64,000 bases of DNA from Lysobacterales bacterium (GTDB taxonomy: Bacteria > Pseudomonadota > Gammaproteobacteria > Xanthomonadales > Xanthomonadaceae): assembly GCA_019510125.1 (NCBI GenBank), contig JAEKKX010000017.1, positions 35,982-99,981 of the forward strand. The letters are read 5' to 3'. The stretch's first letter is position 1. Each line of letters begins with the position of its first letter. Of this stretch, positions 51,511 to 60,233 are shown piece by piece. Under the pieces are notes generated by a model, which saw only the letters and a list, made by a program, of their open reading frames with translations, was not told the DNA's origin and did not search any database. The position numbers were made by a program, and so were the translations under genes.

Positions 51511-51596
51511 GGGCGCTGCGGCGTCACCCGCGTCGGGATCGGCATTTCCGCATTGCCGCTGCGGACGAGCGGGGACGGCGACCGTCCCGCGCGGCT

Positions 51597-52331
51597 TCAG
51601 TGGCGGCGCACCAGCACCACGGTGATGTTGTCCGAGCCGCCGCCGTCCAGCGCCGCGGCGACCAGCCCGTCGACGCATTCCTGGGCGCTGCATTCGGTGT
51701 GCGCCAGCACCTGCGAGATGTCGCGGTCGTCGACTTCCTCGGTCAGGCCGTCGCTGCACAGCAGCAGTTGCATGCCCGGGCGCAGGTCGCCGGCGAGGGT
51801 CTCGACGTTGAGGTTGTGCGGCTCGGTGACGCCAAGCGCCTGGGTGACCACGTTGCGATGCGGATGGCTGCGCGCCTGGTCGACGGTGATCGCGCCCTGA
51901 GTGATCAGCTCCTGCACGTAGCTGTGGTCGTGCGAGAGTTGCGCGAGGTTGCCGTCGCGCCACAGGTAGGCGCGGCTGTCGCCGACCCACGCCACCTCGA
52001 AGCGATTGCCGACGACCCGCAGCGCGACCACGGTGGTGCCCATCGGCAGAGCGTCGCTGCGCTGGCGCGAGGCGCGGATGATCTCCTCGTCGGCGGTGCG
52101 GATCGCCTGCGCCAGCGAGGCGCCCTGGCGGATCTCGCGGACGATGGTCTCGCGCGCGAGCGCGCTGGCGACTTCCCCGTATTCGTGCCCGCCCATCCCG
52201 TCGGCGACCAGCCACAGCCCGAGGTCGCTGTCACCGTAGTAGGTGTCCTCGTTGAGCTCGCGACGCAGTCCGGCGTGGGTCAGGTGCCCGAATTCGATCA
52301 TGCGGCGGCCGTGGGGAAGGGAATCAGCCAT
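51597..52331 (-). CDS. PP2C-family serine/threonine protein phosphatase (PrpC/Stp-like)
   Basis: The 244-residue protein carries all PP2C motifs: GLRRELNEDTYY, LVADGMGGHEYGEVAS, MGTTVVAL, WVGDSRAYLWRDG, SHDHSYVQELITQGAI, LLLCSDGLTEEVDDR and GGSDNITVVLV. The metal-binding aspartates are intact. Bacterial PP2C enzymes reverse Ser/Thr kinase signalling, but no kinase gene is in the window. The ATG at 52331 was chosen; an internal ATG ten codons on is the minimal alternative. Confidence 0.92.
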   Translation of the reverse strand: MADSLPHGRRMIEFGHLTHAGLRRELNEDTYYGDSDLGLWLVADGMGGHEYGEVASALARETIVREIRQGASLAQAIRTADEEIIRASRQRSDALPMGTTVVALRVVGNRFEVAWVGDSRAYLWRDGNLAQLSHDHSYVQELITQGAITVDQARSHPHRNVVTQALGVTEPHNLNVETLAGDLRPGMQLLLCSDGLTEEVDDRDISQVLAHTECSAQECVDGLVAAALDGGGSDNITVVLVRRH

Positions 52332-52642
52332 GGTTTGGAGGGTATACGGATTTTCCGGAACGAACCGGACGGACGGTCGCATCGGGAGCGTGCGGGAGGG
52401 GGCCATGACGACGTGCGATGCATCGCGTGCATCGAAGCGGCCGGGACTTCGATGGCATGAAGTCCATGGCGGGCAGTCGATGGGCGCGGCGATCGCGTCG
52501 TGCATCGCCGTGCGCAGAGGGTGCCTGCAAAGGACCGTGAGATCAATCGGTTGTCGCGTCTCCGAGCCGCGCCGCCGCGCGCACCCCGCGCGCGCGGGAC
52601 GACGAGCGCCCGATCATCGTTGGCGCAGCGCGGATGCGTCGC
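52332..52642. other. 311-bp gap without a recognisable gene
   Basis: This is the space between the phosphatase start and the NnrS stop, both on the - strand. It contains a GTATAC-centred -10-like sequence about 12 bp before the phosphatase start and several GC-rich short palindromes. I see no plausible coding frame, RNA gene or repeat family. Confidence 0.5.
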
Positions 52643-53854
52643 TCAGCCGGGCCGGCCGTCGGCGCGCGGCGTGAGGTAGATCCACAGATTCCTGGCCACC
52701 CACGGCAGGAACGCGACCAGCCAGCCCGCGGCGCTGATCGCCCACCACAGCGGCGGATCGGGCATCAGGTCCGCGGCCAGCCGGACCAGCGCGACGAGGT
52801 TCATGCCGATGAAGGCGAAGGCGCCGAGCGGACCGAGCACCAGGGGACGCCCCGAATGCCCGGCGGTCACCCGGGTGACCATCGCCACCAGCAGGGTGCC
52901 GAAACAGCCGACCGCAAGCGCGTGCAGCGGCAGCCGGCCCAGTCCGGGGCCGAGCCCGAGGCCCTGGAGGATGCCGTCGCAGGCGTACAGGGTCATCGCC
53001 AGTGGCCACCACGACAGACCGACGAACAGCACCGCCAGCAGCGGCGGCATCCTGCCGCGCGGCCACCAGCGCGACAGCACGACCAGTCCCAGTCCGGCGA
53101 GGGCGGCGTCGGCGACGCCGCGCAGCAGCGGCAGTCCGGCCAGTTCGGCCAGCACGTGCACCGCGGTCAGCGCCCACAGCACGCGCAGGATCCACGCCGG
53201 ACGCCACGGCGCGTATCCCGGGATCACGTTGCCGGCGAAGAACGGGAAGACGCGATGGGCGACCGTCGCGTAGATCGGCATCAGCACGCCGACGCTGCCG
53301 ATCGCCGCCATCTTCTGCAGCCACCACGGCGAGCCGCCGTGCAGCCAAACGCCGAAGGCGACCACGCCGGCCAGTCCGACCAGCAGCGCGGCGAACGCCG
53401 AGCGCGCGTGCAGGTCGGGCCGTTTCGCCTTGACCAGCCAGCCGGCGAGGATCGCCATCGCGCCGAGCCAGCCGGCGCAGGTGTAGACCCAGCCGAAGTA
53501 CAGCAGCAGCGCCGAGCCGGTGAACGCCGCGGCGAGCGTCGTCGCCTGGCCGAGCAGGAGGCCGAGGCCGACCGGCAGGTAGTGCCAGCGGGCCGCCTCG
53601 CCCAGCCCCATCCAGCGCGGGAACACGGTCAGCAGGAAGCCGAAGATGAAGGCCGGCAGCACCTGGTACTGCATCAGGAACGCGTGCAGCCACAGCGGCG
53701 GGAGCCGCGGCTGGACCGCGGTGGAAAGCCCGGCGAGATGCGCGAACCACCAGGCCATCGCGGCGATCACGTTGATCGCACCGATGAAGAACATGACCCG
53801 GTGCGGCGCGGCCGTGAACGGCAGGACGCCGGGAAAGCGTGGGAGGGAAGCCAT
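52643..53854 (-). CDS. nnrS: NnrS family haem-copper membrane protein
   Basis: NnrS proteins are polytopic membrane proteins linked to nitric-oxide and nitrosative stress. The 403-residue product (from ATG 53854) has about twelve transmembrane helices and family motifs: APHRVMFFIGAINV, FGFLLTVFPRW, HRVFPFFAGNVIPGY and ALAVGCFGTLLVAMVTRVTAGHSGR, including the conserved histidines. An in-frame ATG at 53896 adds 14 residues. I prefer 53854 because an FNR/Anr-like box (53911-53924) would start transcription near 53876, between the two. No denitrification genes lie nearby. Confidence 0.88.
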   Translation of the reverse strand: MASLPRFPGVLPFTAAPHRVMFFIGAINVIAAMAWWFAHLAGLSTAVQPRLPPLWLHAFLMQYQVLPAFIFGFLLTVFPRWMGLGEAARWHYLPVGLGLLLGQATTLAAAFTGSALLLYFGWVYTCAGWLGAMAILAGWLVKAKRPDLHARSAFAALLVGLAGVVAFGVWLHGGSPWWLQKMAAIGSVGVLMPIYATVAHRVFPFFAGNVIPGYAPWRPAWILRVLWALTAVHVLAELAGLPLLRGVADAALAGLGLVVLSRWWPRGRMPPLLAVLFVGLSWWPLAMTLYACDGILQGLGLGPGLGRLPLHALAVGCFGTLLVAMVTRVTAGHSGRPLVLGPLGAFAFIGMNLVALVRLAADLMPDPPLWWAISAAGWLVAFLPWVARNLWIYLTPRADGRPG

Positions 53855-53910
53855 GGCGGGGCGGGAAATCGGGATCGCCCGCAGGCTAACGTCCATCGCC
53901 GCGCCTGCCC

Positions 53911-53924
53911 CTGACCCAAGTCAA
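53911..53924 (-). promoter_or_regulatory. FNR/Anr/DNR-like box in front of nnrS
   Basis: On the - strand the site reads TTGACTTGGGTCAG, close to TTGAC-N4-GTCAA. Its centre is 41.5 bp from a start near 53876, and a TAGCCT hexamer (53888-53883) falls at the -10 position. nnrS genes in other bacteria are commonly regulated by FNR/DNR/NnrR-type factors, which fits. Confidence 0.55.
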
Positions 53925-54176
53925 CCGGAACGGTCTTCGCCAGCGGATCGCGAGCAGCGGGCCGCGGGCGCACGCCATGCCCACGCGCAGCGAAGAAGCG
54001 TCGCGACGGGAGGCGATGGCGTCGATGCGGGTCGGGACGTCGGCCGGGGCGCGTGCAGGAGACGCTTCGGCGGGTCCGCGTTGCCGGCGTTGCACCAGCA
54101 TGGTCGCGGGGCCGGTGGCGACGCGGACCGTAGCCGCCGGATCCCGACGGAGCGGGGGACGGCGTTACGGCGAAAG

Positions 54177-54267
<91 letters not shown>

Positions 54268-54391
54268 GGAAGGGGCTGCCGCGCGGGCCGTCGGGCCCCA
54301 CGCTGCGGGGGCGCCATCATACCGAGGCCGGGCGCCCGCCGACAAGGCGCGTACACTGGGCGCCGTCTTCCCGCTCCCCGTCCCGCCCGCC

Positions 54392-54802
54392 ATGTCCGAA
54401 ATCCTCGTCCCCGTTTCCTTCGGCGAACTGCTCGACAAGATCGCGATCCTGCAGATCAAGTCCGAACGCATGACCGACCCGGCCAAGCTGGCCAACGTGC
54501 GCAACGAACTCTCGGCGCTGGAGAAGACCTGGATGGCGCACCCGGCCGCGGGCCACGACATCGCCCGCCTGCGCGCCGAGCTCAAGGCCGTGAACGAGCG
54601 CCTGTGGGTGATCGAGGACGACATCCGCATCAAGGAGAAGGCGCAGGCCTTCGACGAGGAGTTCGTGCGCCTCGCCCGCAGCGTGTACTTCGAGAACGAC
54701 GAGCGCGCGCGGATCAAGAAGGACATCAACCTCGCCCTCGGCTCGTCCTACGTCGAGGAAAAGTCCTACCAGGATTACCGCGCCGGGCACGCCGCGCCCT
54801 GA
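54392..54802 (+). CDS. DUF6165 family protein
   Basis: The 136-residue cytoplasmic protein starts MSEILVPVSFGELLDKIAIL and is mostly helical. It contains the conserved KSERMTDPAKLANVRNEL and ARSVYFENDERARIKKDIN segments of DUF6165. The function is unknown. In other genomes related genes occur next to surface-polysaccharide and LPS genes. Here a glycosyltransferase and Kdo kinase lie about 0.9 kb downstream, with the non-coding RNA candidate in between. Confidence 0.85.
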   Translation: MSEILVPVSFGELLDKIAILQIKSERMTDPAKLANVRNELSALEKTWMAHPAAGHDIARLRAELKAVNERLWVIEDDIRIKEKAQAFDEEFVRLARSVYFENDERARIKKDINLALGSSYVEEKSYQDYRAGHAAP

Positions 54803-55059
54803 AGCGGGGCGGTTGCGCACGGGCCCCGGCCCCTTTCGCCGGCGGTCCCGCCGATCCGCTCGCCGTGGACATCTCGCCCGGCCTCGCGGTTTCCCCCTGC
54901 CTGGCTCCACAGCCTGCCGCCGAACGCACCCCTCCTCTCGATTCGAGGGCGGAGCGATCGTGCCCGGGTCCCCGGCCGTCCCCGCGACGCGGAGGCGAAG
55001 ATCATGCCGTGGACACGAGCGATCACCCCCCGTCCGGCACCATGTGGCTGGCCGAATCC

Positions 55060-55236
55060 GCTGTGATCGGCGTCTCGTTTGCGCACACTTTGCTAACTGA
55101 CAACATTGCTCACCCTGACAACGAAATTCACGCTACCCAGTTCACTATCGGTAGCGGCTTGCACATTGCATGGCGTGAATCCCGGTGTTTTCCGGTGTAG
55201 GTGACCGGGATTGGCCGAATTCCGGTCGAGGGGTGG
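55060..55236. other. Anomalous intergenic tract with direct repeats, possible IS21-type remnant
   Basis: The 815 bp from 54803 to 55617 has no credible gene. This sub-region is distinctly less GC-rich than its surroundings and holds two CTGACAAC repeats (55097-55104 and 55115-55122, 18 bp apart). It then has a partly palindromic GGTGACCGGGATTGG / CCGAATTCCGG stretch. The repeats and the GCTCAC between them resemble the repeated terminal sequences of IS21-family elements as I remember them. No transposase is present, so it could equally be an upstream regulatory region for the RNA candidate that follows. Confidence 0.35.
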
Positions 55237-55237
55237 C

Positions 55238-55266
55238 TTCACAACGTCATCGAGCACGCCTACCTT
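55238..55266 (+). promoter_or_regulatory. Putative promoter of the 55273-55571 RNA
   Basis: TTCACA (5 of 6 to the -35 consensus) is exactly 17 bp from TACCTT (3 of 6 to the -10). Transcription would start near 55273. Confidence 0.45.
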
Positions 55267-55272
55267 TGGTCC

Positions 55273-55571
55273 CGCACGACACGGATCGCGTCGGTCCCCG
55301 CAAGAGGACCCCGGATCCCGGAGCTTCCGCCCGCCGGAAGTCGCCGCAGGCATAAGGAGATGCCACGTGCTGGCCCCGCAAGGGGCGGCGCGATCCTCTG
55401 GACCAGGGTCGCGTTCGTTCGGCGCAGGATGCGCCAACGGCCTGGAAGGACCCGCCATCGGATGGATCCGATGGGCAGAACACGGTCGAAGCGCGGTGAC
55501 CATGGACGGAAACCGCCTCGACGACCCGGATCGGACCCAGCCCCCGCGGAGCGCCAGCCCGCGGGGGTTTC
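55273..55571 (+). ncRNA. Candidate CsrA/RsmA-titrating small RNA (CsrB/RsmB-like)
   Basis: The tract lacks a coding frame but holds 17 GGA trinucleotides in ~299 nt, against about five expected at this composition. At least four hairpins display GGA in the loop: GGCAT-AAGGAG-ATGCC (55349-55364), a stem at 55390-55412 with loop CTGGACC (55398-55404), GGCGC-AGGAT-GCGCC (55421-55435), and CCATCGG-ATGGAT-CCGATGG (55455-55474). A-N-GGA in a hexaloop is the known CsrA/RsmA recognition element. The RNA would end at a 9-bp perfect terminator stem (CCCCCGCGG, 55541-55549, with CCGCGGGGG, 55559-55567) plus T residues. Family membership is inference, and covariance or RNA-seq data would be needed. Confidence 0.6.
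55541..55570 (+). terminator. Intrinsic terminator with no protein gene in front
   Basis: CCCCCGCGG pairs perfectly with CCGCGGGGG around a 9-nt loop and is followed by TTT on the + strand only. The gene to its right is on the - strand, and the nearest + gene ended 740 bp upstream, so it must end an unannotated + strand transcript. Confidence 0.8.
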
Positions 55572-55617
55572 TCGCTGCGGCGGCCACGGGGCCGGAACGC
55601 GCGCCGGCGGCGTGCGC

Positions 55618-56694
55618 TCAGGCGCCGGCGCGGAAGGCCCGGTAGCGTTCGAACGCGGCGATGCCGTCCTCGACCGTCACCAGGTCCATCACCCCGTCGT
55701 GTTCGATCTTCGTCCCCCATTTCAGCTCGGCGGCCGGGCGGCCGCGGTACTTGCGCGCGGCGGCGTCGTAGCGATCGACGCAGAAGCGCACGTCCGAGTA
55801 GGGGCCGCTGCGGCGCGGGTTGCTGGCGGCGTGCAGGCCCAGGACCTTCGTCCCCATCGCGTTGGCGATGTGCATCGGGCCGGAGTCGGGGGTCATCAGC
55901 AGGTCGGCGCGGGCGAGCAGGGCAGGCAGTTGCTTGAGCGTGTCCTTGCCGACCAGGTCGAGCACCGCGCCCGCGCCGCCCGCCTGCGCGGGCGGGCGCA
56001 TGGCCGCGAGGATCGCGTCGGCGGTGTCGCGCTCCAGCGCGCTGCGGCCGCCGAGCAGCGCCACCCGCCAGCCCTGGTCGCGGGCGTGGTCGGCGACCGC
56101 GGCATAGCGCTCGGCGCGCCAGTTGCGCAGGGCGTGGCTGGAGCACGGCGAGATCGCCAGGGTCGGCACGCCGTCGTCCGGCCACTGCGCGCGGGCCCAG
56201 GCGTGGGCGTCCTCCGGCACCGGCAGGTCCCAGGCCACCTCGGTCTGGCGCAGCCCCAGCGGTTCGCAGAAGCTGCCGAGCGCGTCCAGTACGTGGATGC
56301 CCGGCCGGTCGGGGATGCGCTCGTTGATGAACAACCCGTGCAGGTCCTTCGAGCGCGCGCGGTCGTAGCCGATCCGCCGCCGCGCCGGCAGGAACGCCGA
56401 CAGCAGGTTGGCGCGCGCCGCCACCTGCATCTGCAGCAGCGCGTCGAAACGGCGCCCGGCCAGCGCGCGACGCAGCGCCCGCATGCCGGCTAGGCCGGTC
56501 TTCTTGTCGTAGACCAGGAACGTCACGCCCGGCAGGCCATCGAGCAGTTTCTGCTCGCCGCGGCCGATCACCCAGGTCAGCGCGACCTCGGGCCAGGCGG
56601 CGCGCAGGGTGCGCACCAGCGGCAGGACGTGGGTCACATCGCCGAGCGCGGACAGGCGGAGGAGGCAGATCGATTGGGGTCTGGCGGCGTGCAA
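55618..56694 (-). CDS. Glycosyltransferase family 9, heptosyltransferase-like (LPS core)
   Basis: The 358-residue protein has the GT9/heptosyltransferase plan: SICLLRLSALGDVTHVLPL at the start, ALLGGRSALERD, and the nucleotide-sugar site LLMTPDSGPMHIANAMGTKVLGLHAASNP. It most likely adds a sugar to the lipopolysaccharide inner core, which suits its kdkA neighbour. The start is unclear. TTG 56694 fits the start of homology and leaves 16 bp to the divergent kdkA. Upstream starts would overlap kdkA. A heptose donor is inferred from the family only. Confidence 0.85.
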   Translation of the reverse strand: MHAARPQSICLLRLSALGDVTHVLPLVRTLRAAWPEVALTWVIGRGEQKLLDGLPGVTFLVYDKKTGLAGMRALRRALAGRRFDALLQMQVAARANLLSAFLPARRRIGYDRARSKDLHGLFINERIPDRPGIHVLDALGSFCEPLGLRQTEVAWDLPVPEDAHAWARAQWPDDGVPTLAISPCSSHALRNWRAERYAAVADHARDQGWRVALLGGRSALERDTADAILAAMRPPAQAGGAGAVLDLVGKDTLKQLPALLARADLLMTPDSGPMHIANAMGTKVLGLHAASNPRRSGPYSDVRFCVDRYDAAARKYRGRPAAELKWGTKIEHDGVMDLVTVEDGIAAFERYRAFRAGA

Positions 56695-56710
56695 TTGATA
56701 GACTCGGAAG

Positions 56711-57511
56711 ATGGTCGCCTTCGACGCCAGCGAAAGCCTGACGCCCTTCCGCAGCGCGGACGGATCCGGACCGGGTGGTGCGATTCTGTTCGACGCCTCG
56801 CTGCTGCGGCAAGCCGGCGCGAAGTCGGTGCTGCCGCTGTGGTTCGATCCGGCGTGGTGGGGCGACCGCGCCGAACGGGTCGGCAGCGGCGGCCGCGGCG
56901 GCGCGTGGTTCCTCGACGGCAGCCCGGGCGCGGGCACGAAACATCCCGCCATCGGCCCGGCGGTCCTGCGCCTGTACCTGCGCGGCGGACTGGTCGCGAA
57001 ACTCACCCGGGCCCGCTATCTGTGGCGCGGCGCGAATCGCACCCGCAGCTTCGCCGAATTCCGGCTGCTGCGGGAGGCGCAGCGCCGCAAGCTGCCGGTG
57101 CCGCAGCCGATCGCCGCCATCTACTGGCGCGAAGGCCCGTGGTACTACGCCGGCATCCTGCTGGAACGGCTGGAAGGCGTCACCTCGCTGGCCGACCTCG
57201 CCGCCGCCCTCGGCGCGGGGGCGCCGTGGGCCCAGGCGGGCAAGCTGATCGCCCGGCTGCATCGCGGCGGGCTGGACCACGCCGACCTCAACGCCCACAA
57301 CCTGCTGTTCGACGCCGCCGGCAGGGGCTGGGCGATCGACCTGGACCGCGGCACGCTGCGCATCCCGGCCACCGGCTGGCGCGAGAAGAACCTCGCGCGC
57401 CTGCACCGCTCGCTGCACAAGCTGCGCGGCGCGCGCAGCGAGGCCGAGGTCGACCGGGATTACGCCACGCTCCGCGCCGCGTACGATGCGCAGTGGCAGC
57501 GCGGGACATAG
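56711..57511 (+). CDS. kdkA: 3-deoxy-D-manno-octulosonic acid (Kdo) kinase KdkA
   Basis: KdkA phosphorylates the Kdo residue of lipid A-Kdo, making a stable inner-core phosphate. The 266-residue protein has the kinase-like fold of the Kdk/WaaP family. It shows [36 protein letters not shown], the catalytic [12 protein letters not shown] loop and [16 protein letters not shown]. Its ATG lies next to the divergent GT9 gene, and the sequence opens [14 protein letters not shown] as in xanthomonad relatives. The MBL-fold gene begins 10 bp after it. Confidence 0.95.
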   Translation: MVAFDASESLTPFRSADGSGPGGAILFDASLLRQAGAKSVLPLWFDPAWWGDRAERVGSGGRGGAWFLDGSPGAGTKHPAIGPAVLRLYLRGGLVAKLTRARYLWRGANRTRSFAEFRLLREAQRRKLPVPQPIAAIYWREGPWYYAGILLERLEGVTSLADLAAALGAGAPWAQAGKLIARLHRGGLDHADLNAHNLLFDAAGRGWAIDLDRGTLRIPATGWREKNLARLHRSLHKLRGARSEAEVDRDYATLRAAYDAQWQRGT

Positions 57512-57521
57512 GCACGACGAC

Positions 57522-58316
57522 ATGACGTGGGCTTTGCGGTTCCAGGGCGTCGGCAACGCGTCCGCGGTCGAACTGGGTTCGGCGATGGCGACGATCGAGC
57601 GCCACGGCCGCCCGTGGCTGACCATCGACTGCGGCGCGGAAGGGCTCAGCGCCTACCTCGCGCACTACGGCGAGGCGCCGCGGGCGCTGTTCGTCACCCA
57701 TACCCACCTCGACCACGTCGCCGGCTTCGAGCGCCTGTTCGTCGACGCGATGTTCGGCGGCCACGGCGAACGGCCGCGCCTGTACGTGCCCGCGCCGCTG
57801 GTGCCCCTGCTGCACCAGCGCGTCGGCGACTACCCGAACGTGCTGGCCGAGGGCGGCGCCAACTTCTGGGACGCCTTCCAGGTGATCCCGGTCGGCGACG
57901 CCTTCTGGCACGACGGCGTGCGCCTGGAGACCTTCGAGACCCGCCACCACTGGCCGCGCACCGCCTGGGGCCTGCGCCTGCGCGGCAGCGTGGCCTGGAC
58001 CGGCGACACCCGGCCGATCCCCGAGGCGCTGGCGAAGATGGCCGACGCCGGCGAACTCGTCGCCCACGACTGCGCGCTGCGCGGCAACCCGTCGCACAGC
58101 GGCATCGAGGACCTCGAACGCGAATACGATCCCGACCTGCTGTCGCGCTGCGTGCTCTACCACTACGCCAGCCGCGCCGACGGCCAGGCGCTGAAGGCGC
58201 GCGGCTACCGGGTCGCCGATCCGGGCGAGGTCCTGCCGCTGGCCGAACCCACCGCCGCGCGGGCGGAACCGTTCGACGCAACCGGCGTCGCCGACGGCGC
58301 CTCCGTTCCGGCGTGA
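57522..58316 (+). CDS. MBL-fold metallohydrolase (RNase Z-like group)
   Basis: The 264-residue cytoplasmic protein has the metallo-beta-lactamase metal motif H60-x-H62-x-D64-H65 in FVTHTHLDHVAG. A further histidine pair is ETRHHWPRTAW, and TGDTRPIPEAL gives the bridging aspartate. The fold without an active-site insert places it near the RNase Z / phosphodiesterase group; the substrate is unknown. It is 10 bp after kdkA and 19 bp before moaA, so it may be cotranscribed with either. Confidence 0.82.
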   Translation: MTWALRFQGVGNASAVELGSAMATIERHGRPWLTIDCGAEGLSAYLAHYGEAPRALFVTHTHLDHVAGFERLFVDAMFGGHGERPRLYVPAPLVPLLHQRVGDYPNVLAEGGANFWDAFQVIPVGDAFWHDGVRLETFETRHHWPRTAWGLRLRGSVAWTGDTRPIPEALAKMADAGELVAHDCALRGNPSHSGIEDLEREYDPDLLSRCVLYHYASRADGQALKARGYRVADPGEVLPLAEPTAARAEPFDATGVADGASVPA

Positions 58317-58335
58317 ACCGCGTATCTTCCCGTCG

Positions 58336-59355
58336 ATGAACGCCTTGCCGCGCCCCGCCGATGCATCGCGCGACGCCCTCGGGCGTCCGCTGCGCGACCT
58401 GCGCCTGTCGGTGATCGAGGCCTGCAATTTCCGCTGCCCGTACTGCATGCCGGCGGACCGCGTGCCGGACGACCACGGCCTCGATTCTGCGGCGCGGCTG
58501 TCGTTCGACGAGATCGAACGGCTCGTGCGCGGGTTCGCGCGCGCGGGCGTGCGCAAGCTGCGCCTCACCGGCGGCGAGCCGCTGCTGCGGCGCGGACTGC
58601 CGGACCTGGTCGCGCGACTGGCCGCGATCGACGGCCTCGATGACATCGCGCTGACCACCAACGGCAGCCTGCTGGCGAGCCAGGCCCGGGCGCTGCGCGA
58701 CGCCGGGCTGCACCGGCTCACGGTCAGCCTCGACACGCTCGATCCGGCGCGCTTCGCCGCGCTCTCGGGCGGACGCGGCGACCTGGCCGGGGTGGTGCGC
58801 GGGCTCGACGCTGCCGGCGACGCCGGCTTCGCGCAGGTCAAGCTCAACTGCGTCGTCCAGCGCGGGGTCAACGACGCCGACGTGCTGCCGCTGGTCGCCT
58901 TCGCCCGCGAGCGCGGCCACGTCATGCGCTTCATCGAGTACATGGACGTCGGCACCTGCAACGGCTGGGACGCCACCCGCGTGGTGCCCTCGGCCGACCT
59001 GCGCGACGCGATCCACGCGCGCTGGCCGCTGCATGCGCTCGATCCGCAATACCGCGGCGAAGTGGCCGCGCGCTACGGTTTCGACGACGGCGCCGGCGAG
59101 GTCGGCTTCGTCAGCTCGATCAGCGCGCCGTTCTGCGGCGACTGCCACCGCGCCCGCGTGTCCGCCGACGGCCGCCTGTTCACCTGCCTGTTCGCCGCCG
59201 ACGGCGCCGACCTGCGTCCGTGGCTGGGCGACGACGCCGGCTTCGATCGCCGCCTGGCCGATCTGTGGCAGGCCCGCGGCGATCGCTACAGCGAACTGCG
59301 CGCCGGTCCGCGTCCGTCGCGACGCCGGGTCGAAATGTTCCTGGTGGGCGGGTGA
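58336..59355 (+). CDS. moaA: GTP 3',8-cyclase MoaA
   Basis: MoaA is the radical-SAM enzyme that rearranges GTP in the first step of molybdopterin synthesis. The 339-residue protein has the SAM cluster C30-x3-C34-x2-C37 in [23 protein letters not shown], and the C-terminal cluster ligands CGDC..CLF (near residues 270-290). It ends with the essential Gly-Gly tail (MFLVGG). The start is ATG 58336. It leads a moaA-moaC-moaD-moaE cluster with tight spacing. Confidence 0.97.
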   Translation: MNALPRPADASRDALGRPLRDLRLSVIEACNFRCPYCMPADRVPDDHGLDSAARLSFDEIERLVRGFARAGVRKLRLTGGEPLLRRGLPDLVARLAAIDGLDDIALTTNGSLLASQARALRDAGLHRLTVSLDTLDPARFAALSGGRGDLAGVVRGLDAAGDAGFAQVKLNCVVQRGVNDADVLPLVAFARERGHVMRFIEYMDVGTCNGWDATRVVPSADLRDAIHARWPLHALDPQYRGEVAARYGFDDGAGEVGFVSSISAPFCGDCHRARVSADGRLFTCLFAADGADLRPWLGDDAGFDRRLADLWQARGDRYSELRAGPRPSRRRVEMFLVGG

Positions 59356-59357
59356 GC

Positions 59358-59864
59358 ATGTCGAAACGGTCGAAATCGTCGCTCACCCACCTCGATGCCG
59401 ATGGCCGCCCGGCGATGGTCGACGTGTCCGCCAAGGCCGCGACCGCGCGCGCGGCCACCGCGGAATGCCGCGTCGTGTTCCCGGCGTCGGTCGCCGCGCA
59501 ATTGCGCGGGAACGGACTGAGGAGCGCGAAGGGCGGGGTGGTCGACACCGCGGTCGTCGCCGGCACGCTGGCGGTCAAGCGCACCCACGAACTGATCCCG
59601 TTCTGCCATCCGCTGCCGATCGACGGCATCCGCTTCGCGATCGACTGGAAGACCGCGCGCGCGCTGGAGATCGTCTGCACCGTGAAGACCGTGCATCGCA
59701 CCGGCGTCGAGATGGAGGCGCTGACCGGCGCTACCGTGGCCGCACTGACCGTCTACGACATGTGCAAGGCGCTGTCGCACGCGATCGTGCTGGGCCCGGC
59801 GAAGCTGCGCGGCAAGCGCGGCGGCAAGCGCGATGTCGGCGTGGTCGAGGACGCGACGCGATGA
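59358..59864 (+). CDS. moaC: Cyclic pyranopterin monophosphate synthase MoaC
   Basis: MoaC completes the MoaA reaction to give cyclic pyranopterin monophosphate. The 168-residue protein has [66 protein letters not shown] and CKAL with the catalytic lysine. ATG 59358 is two bases after the moaA stop. Its stop overlaps moaD in an ATGA. Confidence 0.97.
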   Translation: MSKRSKSSLTHLDADGRPAMVDVSAKAATARAATAECRVVFPASVAAQLRGNGLRSAKGGVVDTAVVAGTLAVKRTHELIPFCHPLPIDGIRFAIDWKTARALEIVCTVKTVHRTGVEMEALTGATVAALTVYDMCKALSHAIVLGPAKLRGKRGGKRDVGVVEDATR

Positions 59865-60100
59865 CCGCGGTGACGGTGCTGTATTTCGCGAGCCTGCGCG
59901 ACGCCGCGGGGGTCGATCGCGAAACCGTGGCGCACGACGGCGACCTGCGGGCGCTGTACGCCGCCCTGCGGGAACGGCATGGCTTCGCGCTGCCGGTCGA
60001 ACGCCTCCGCGTGGCGATCGACGGCGCGTTCGCGCGCTGGGACGACGTGCCGGGCGAGGGCGCCGAAGTCGCGTTCATCCCGCCGGTGTCGGGCGGGTGA
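59861..60100 (+). CDS. moaD: Molybdopterin synthase sulfur carrier MoaD
   Basis: MoaD is the ubiquitin-like small subunit of molybdopterin synthase. The 79-residue protein has a beta-grasp pattern ([35 protein letters not shown]) and ends in the Gly-Gly that becomes a thiocarboxylate. It overlaps moaC by 4 bp. Confidence 0.95.
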   Translation: MTAVTVLYFASLRDAAGVDRETVAHDGDLRALYAALRERHGFALPVERLRVAIDGAFARWDDVPGEGAEVAFIPPVSGG

Positions 60101-60233
60101 GCGGCCACGTTTGCGCGGCACTGCCGCGCATGACCGCGAACGCCCGTCCATGGCAGGGCGGGCCGAGCGGTCCGCAAGCCCGCGCGTTCGCGCCACGGAT
60201 GGCAACACATCCAGCACCCGAGGGATGTCCCGC

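Noticed and set aside
55093..55587. 164-codon - strand frame in the gap after the DUF6165 gene
   Set aside because: Composition is low-complexity, there is no domain or ribosome site, and the tract is better explained by structured RNA on the + strand.
57288..58976. Long - strand frames opposite kdkA, the MBL gene and moaA
   Set aside because: They are shadows of conserved + strand genes with arginine/serine-biased products.
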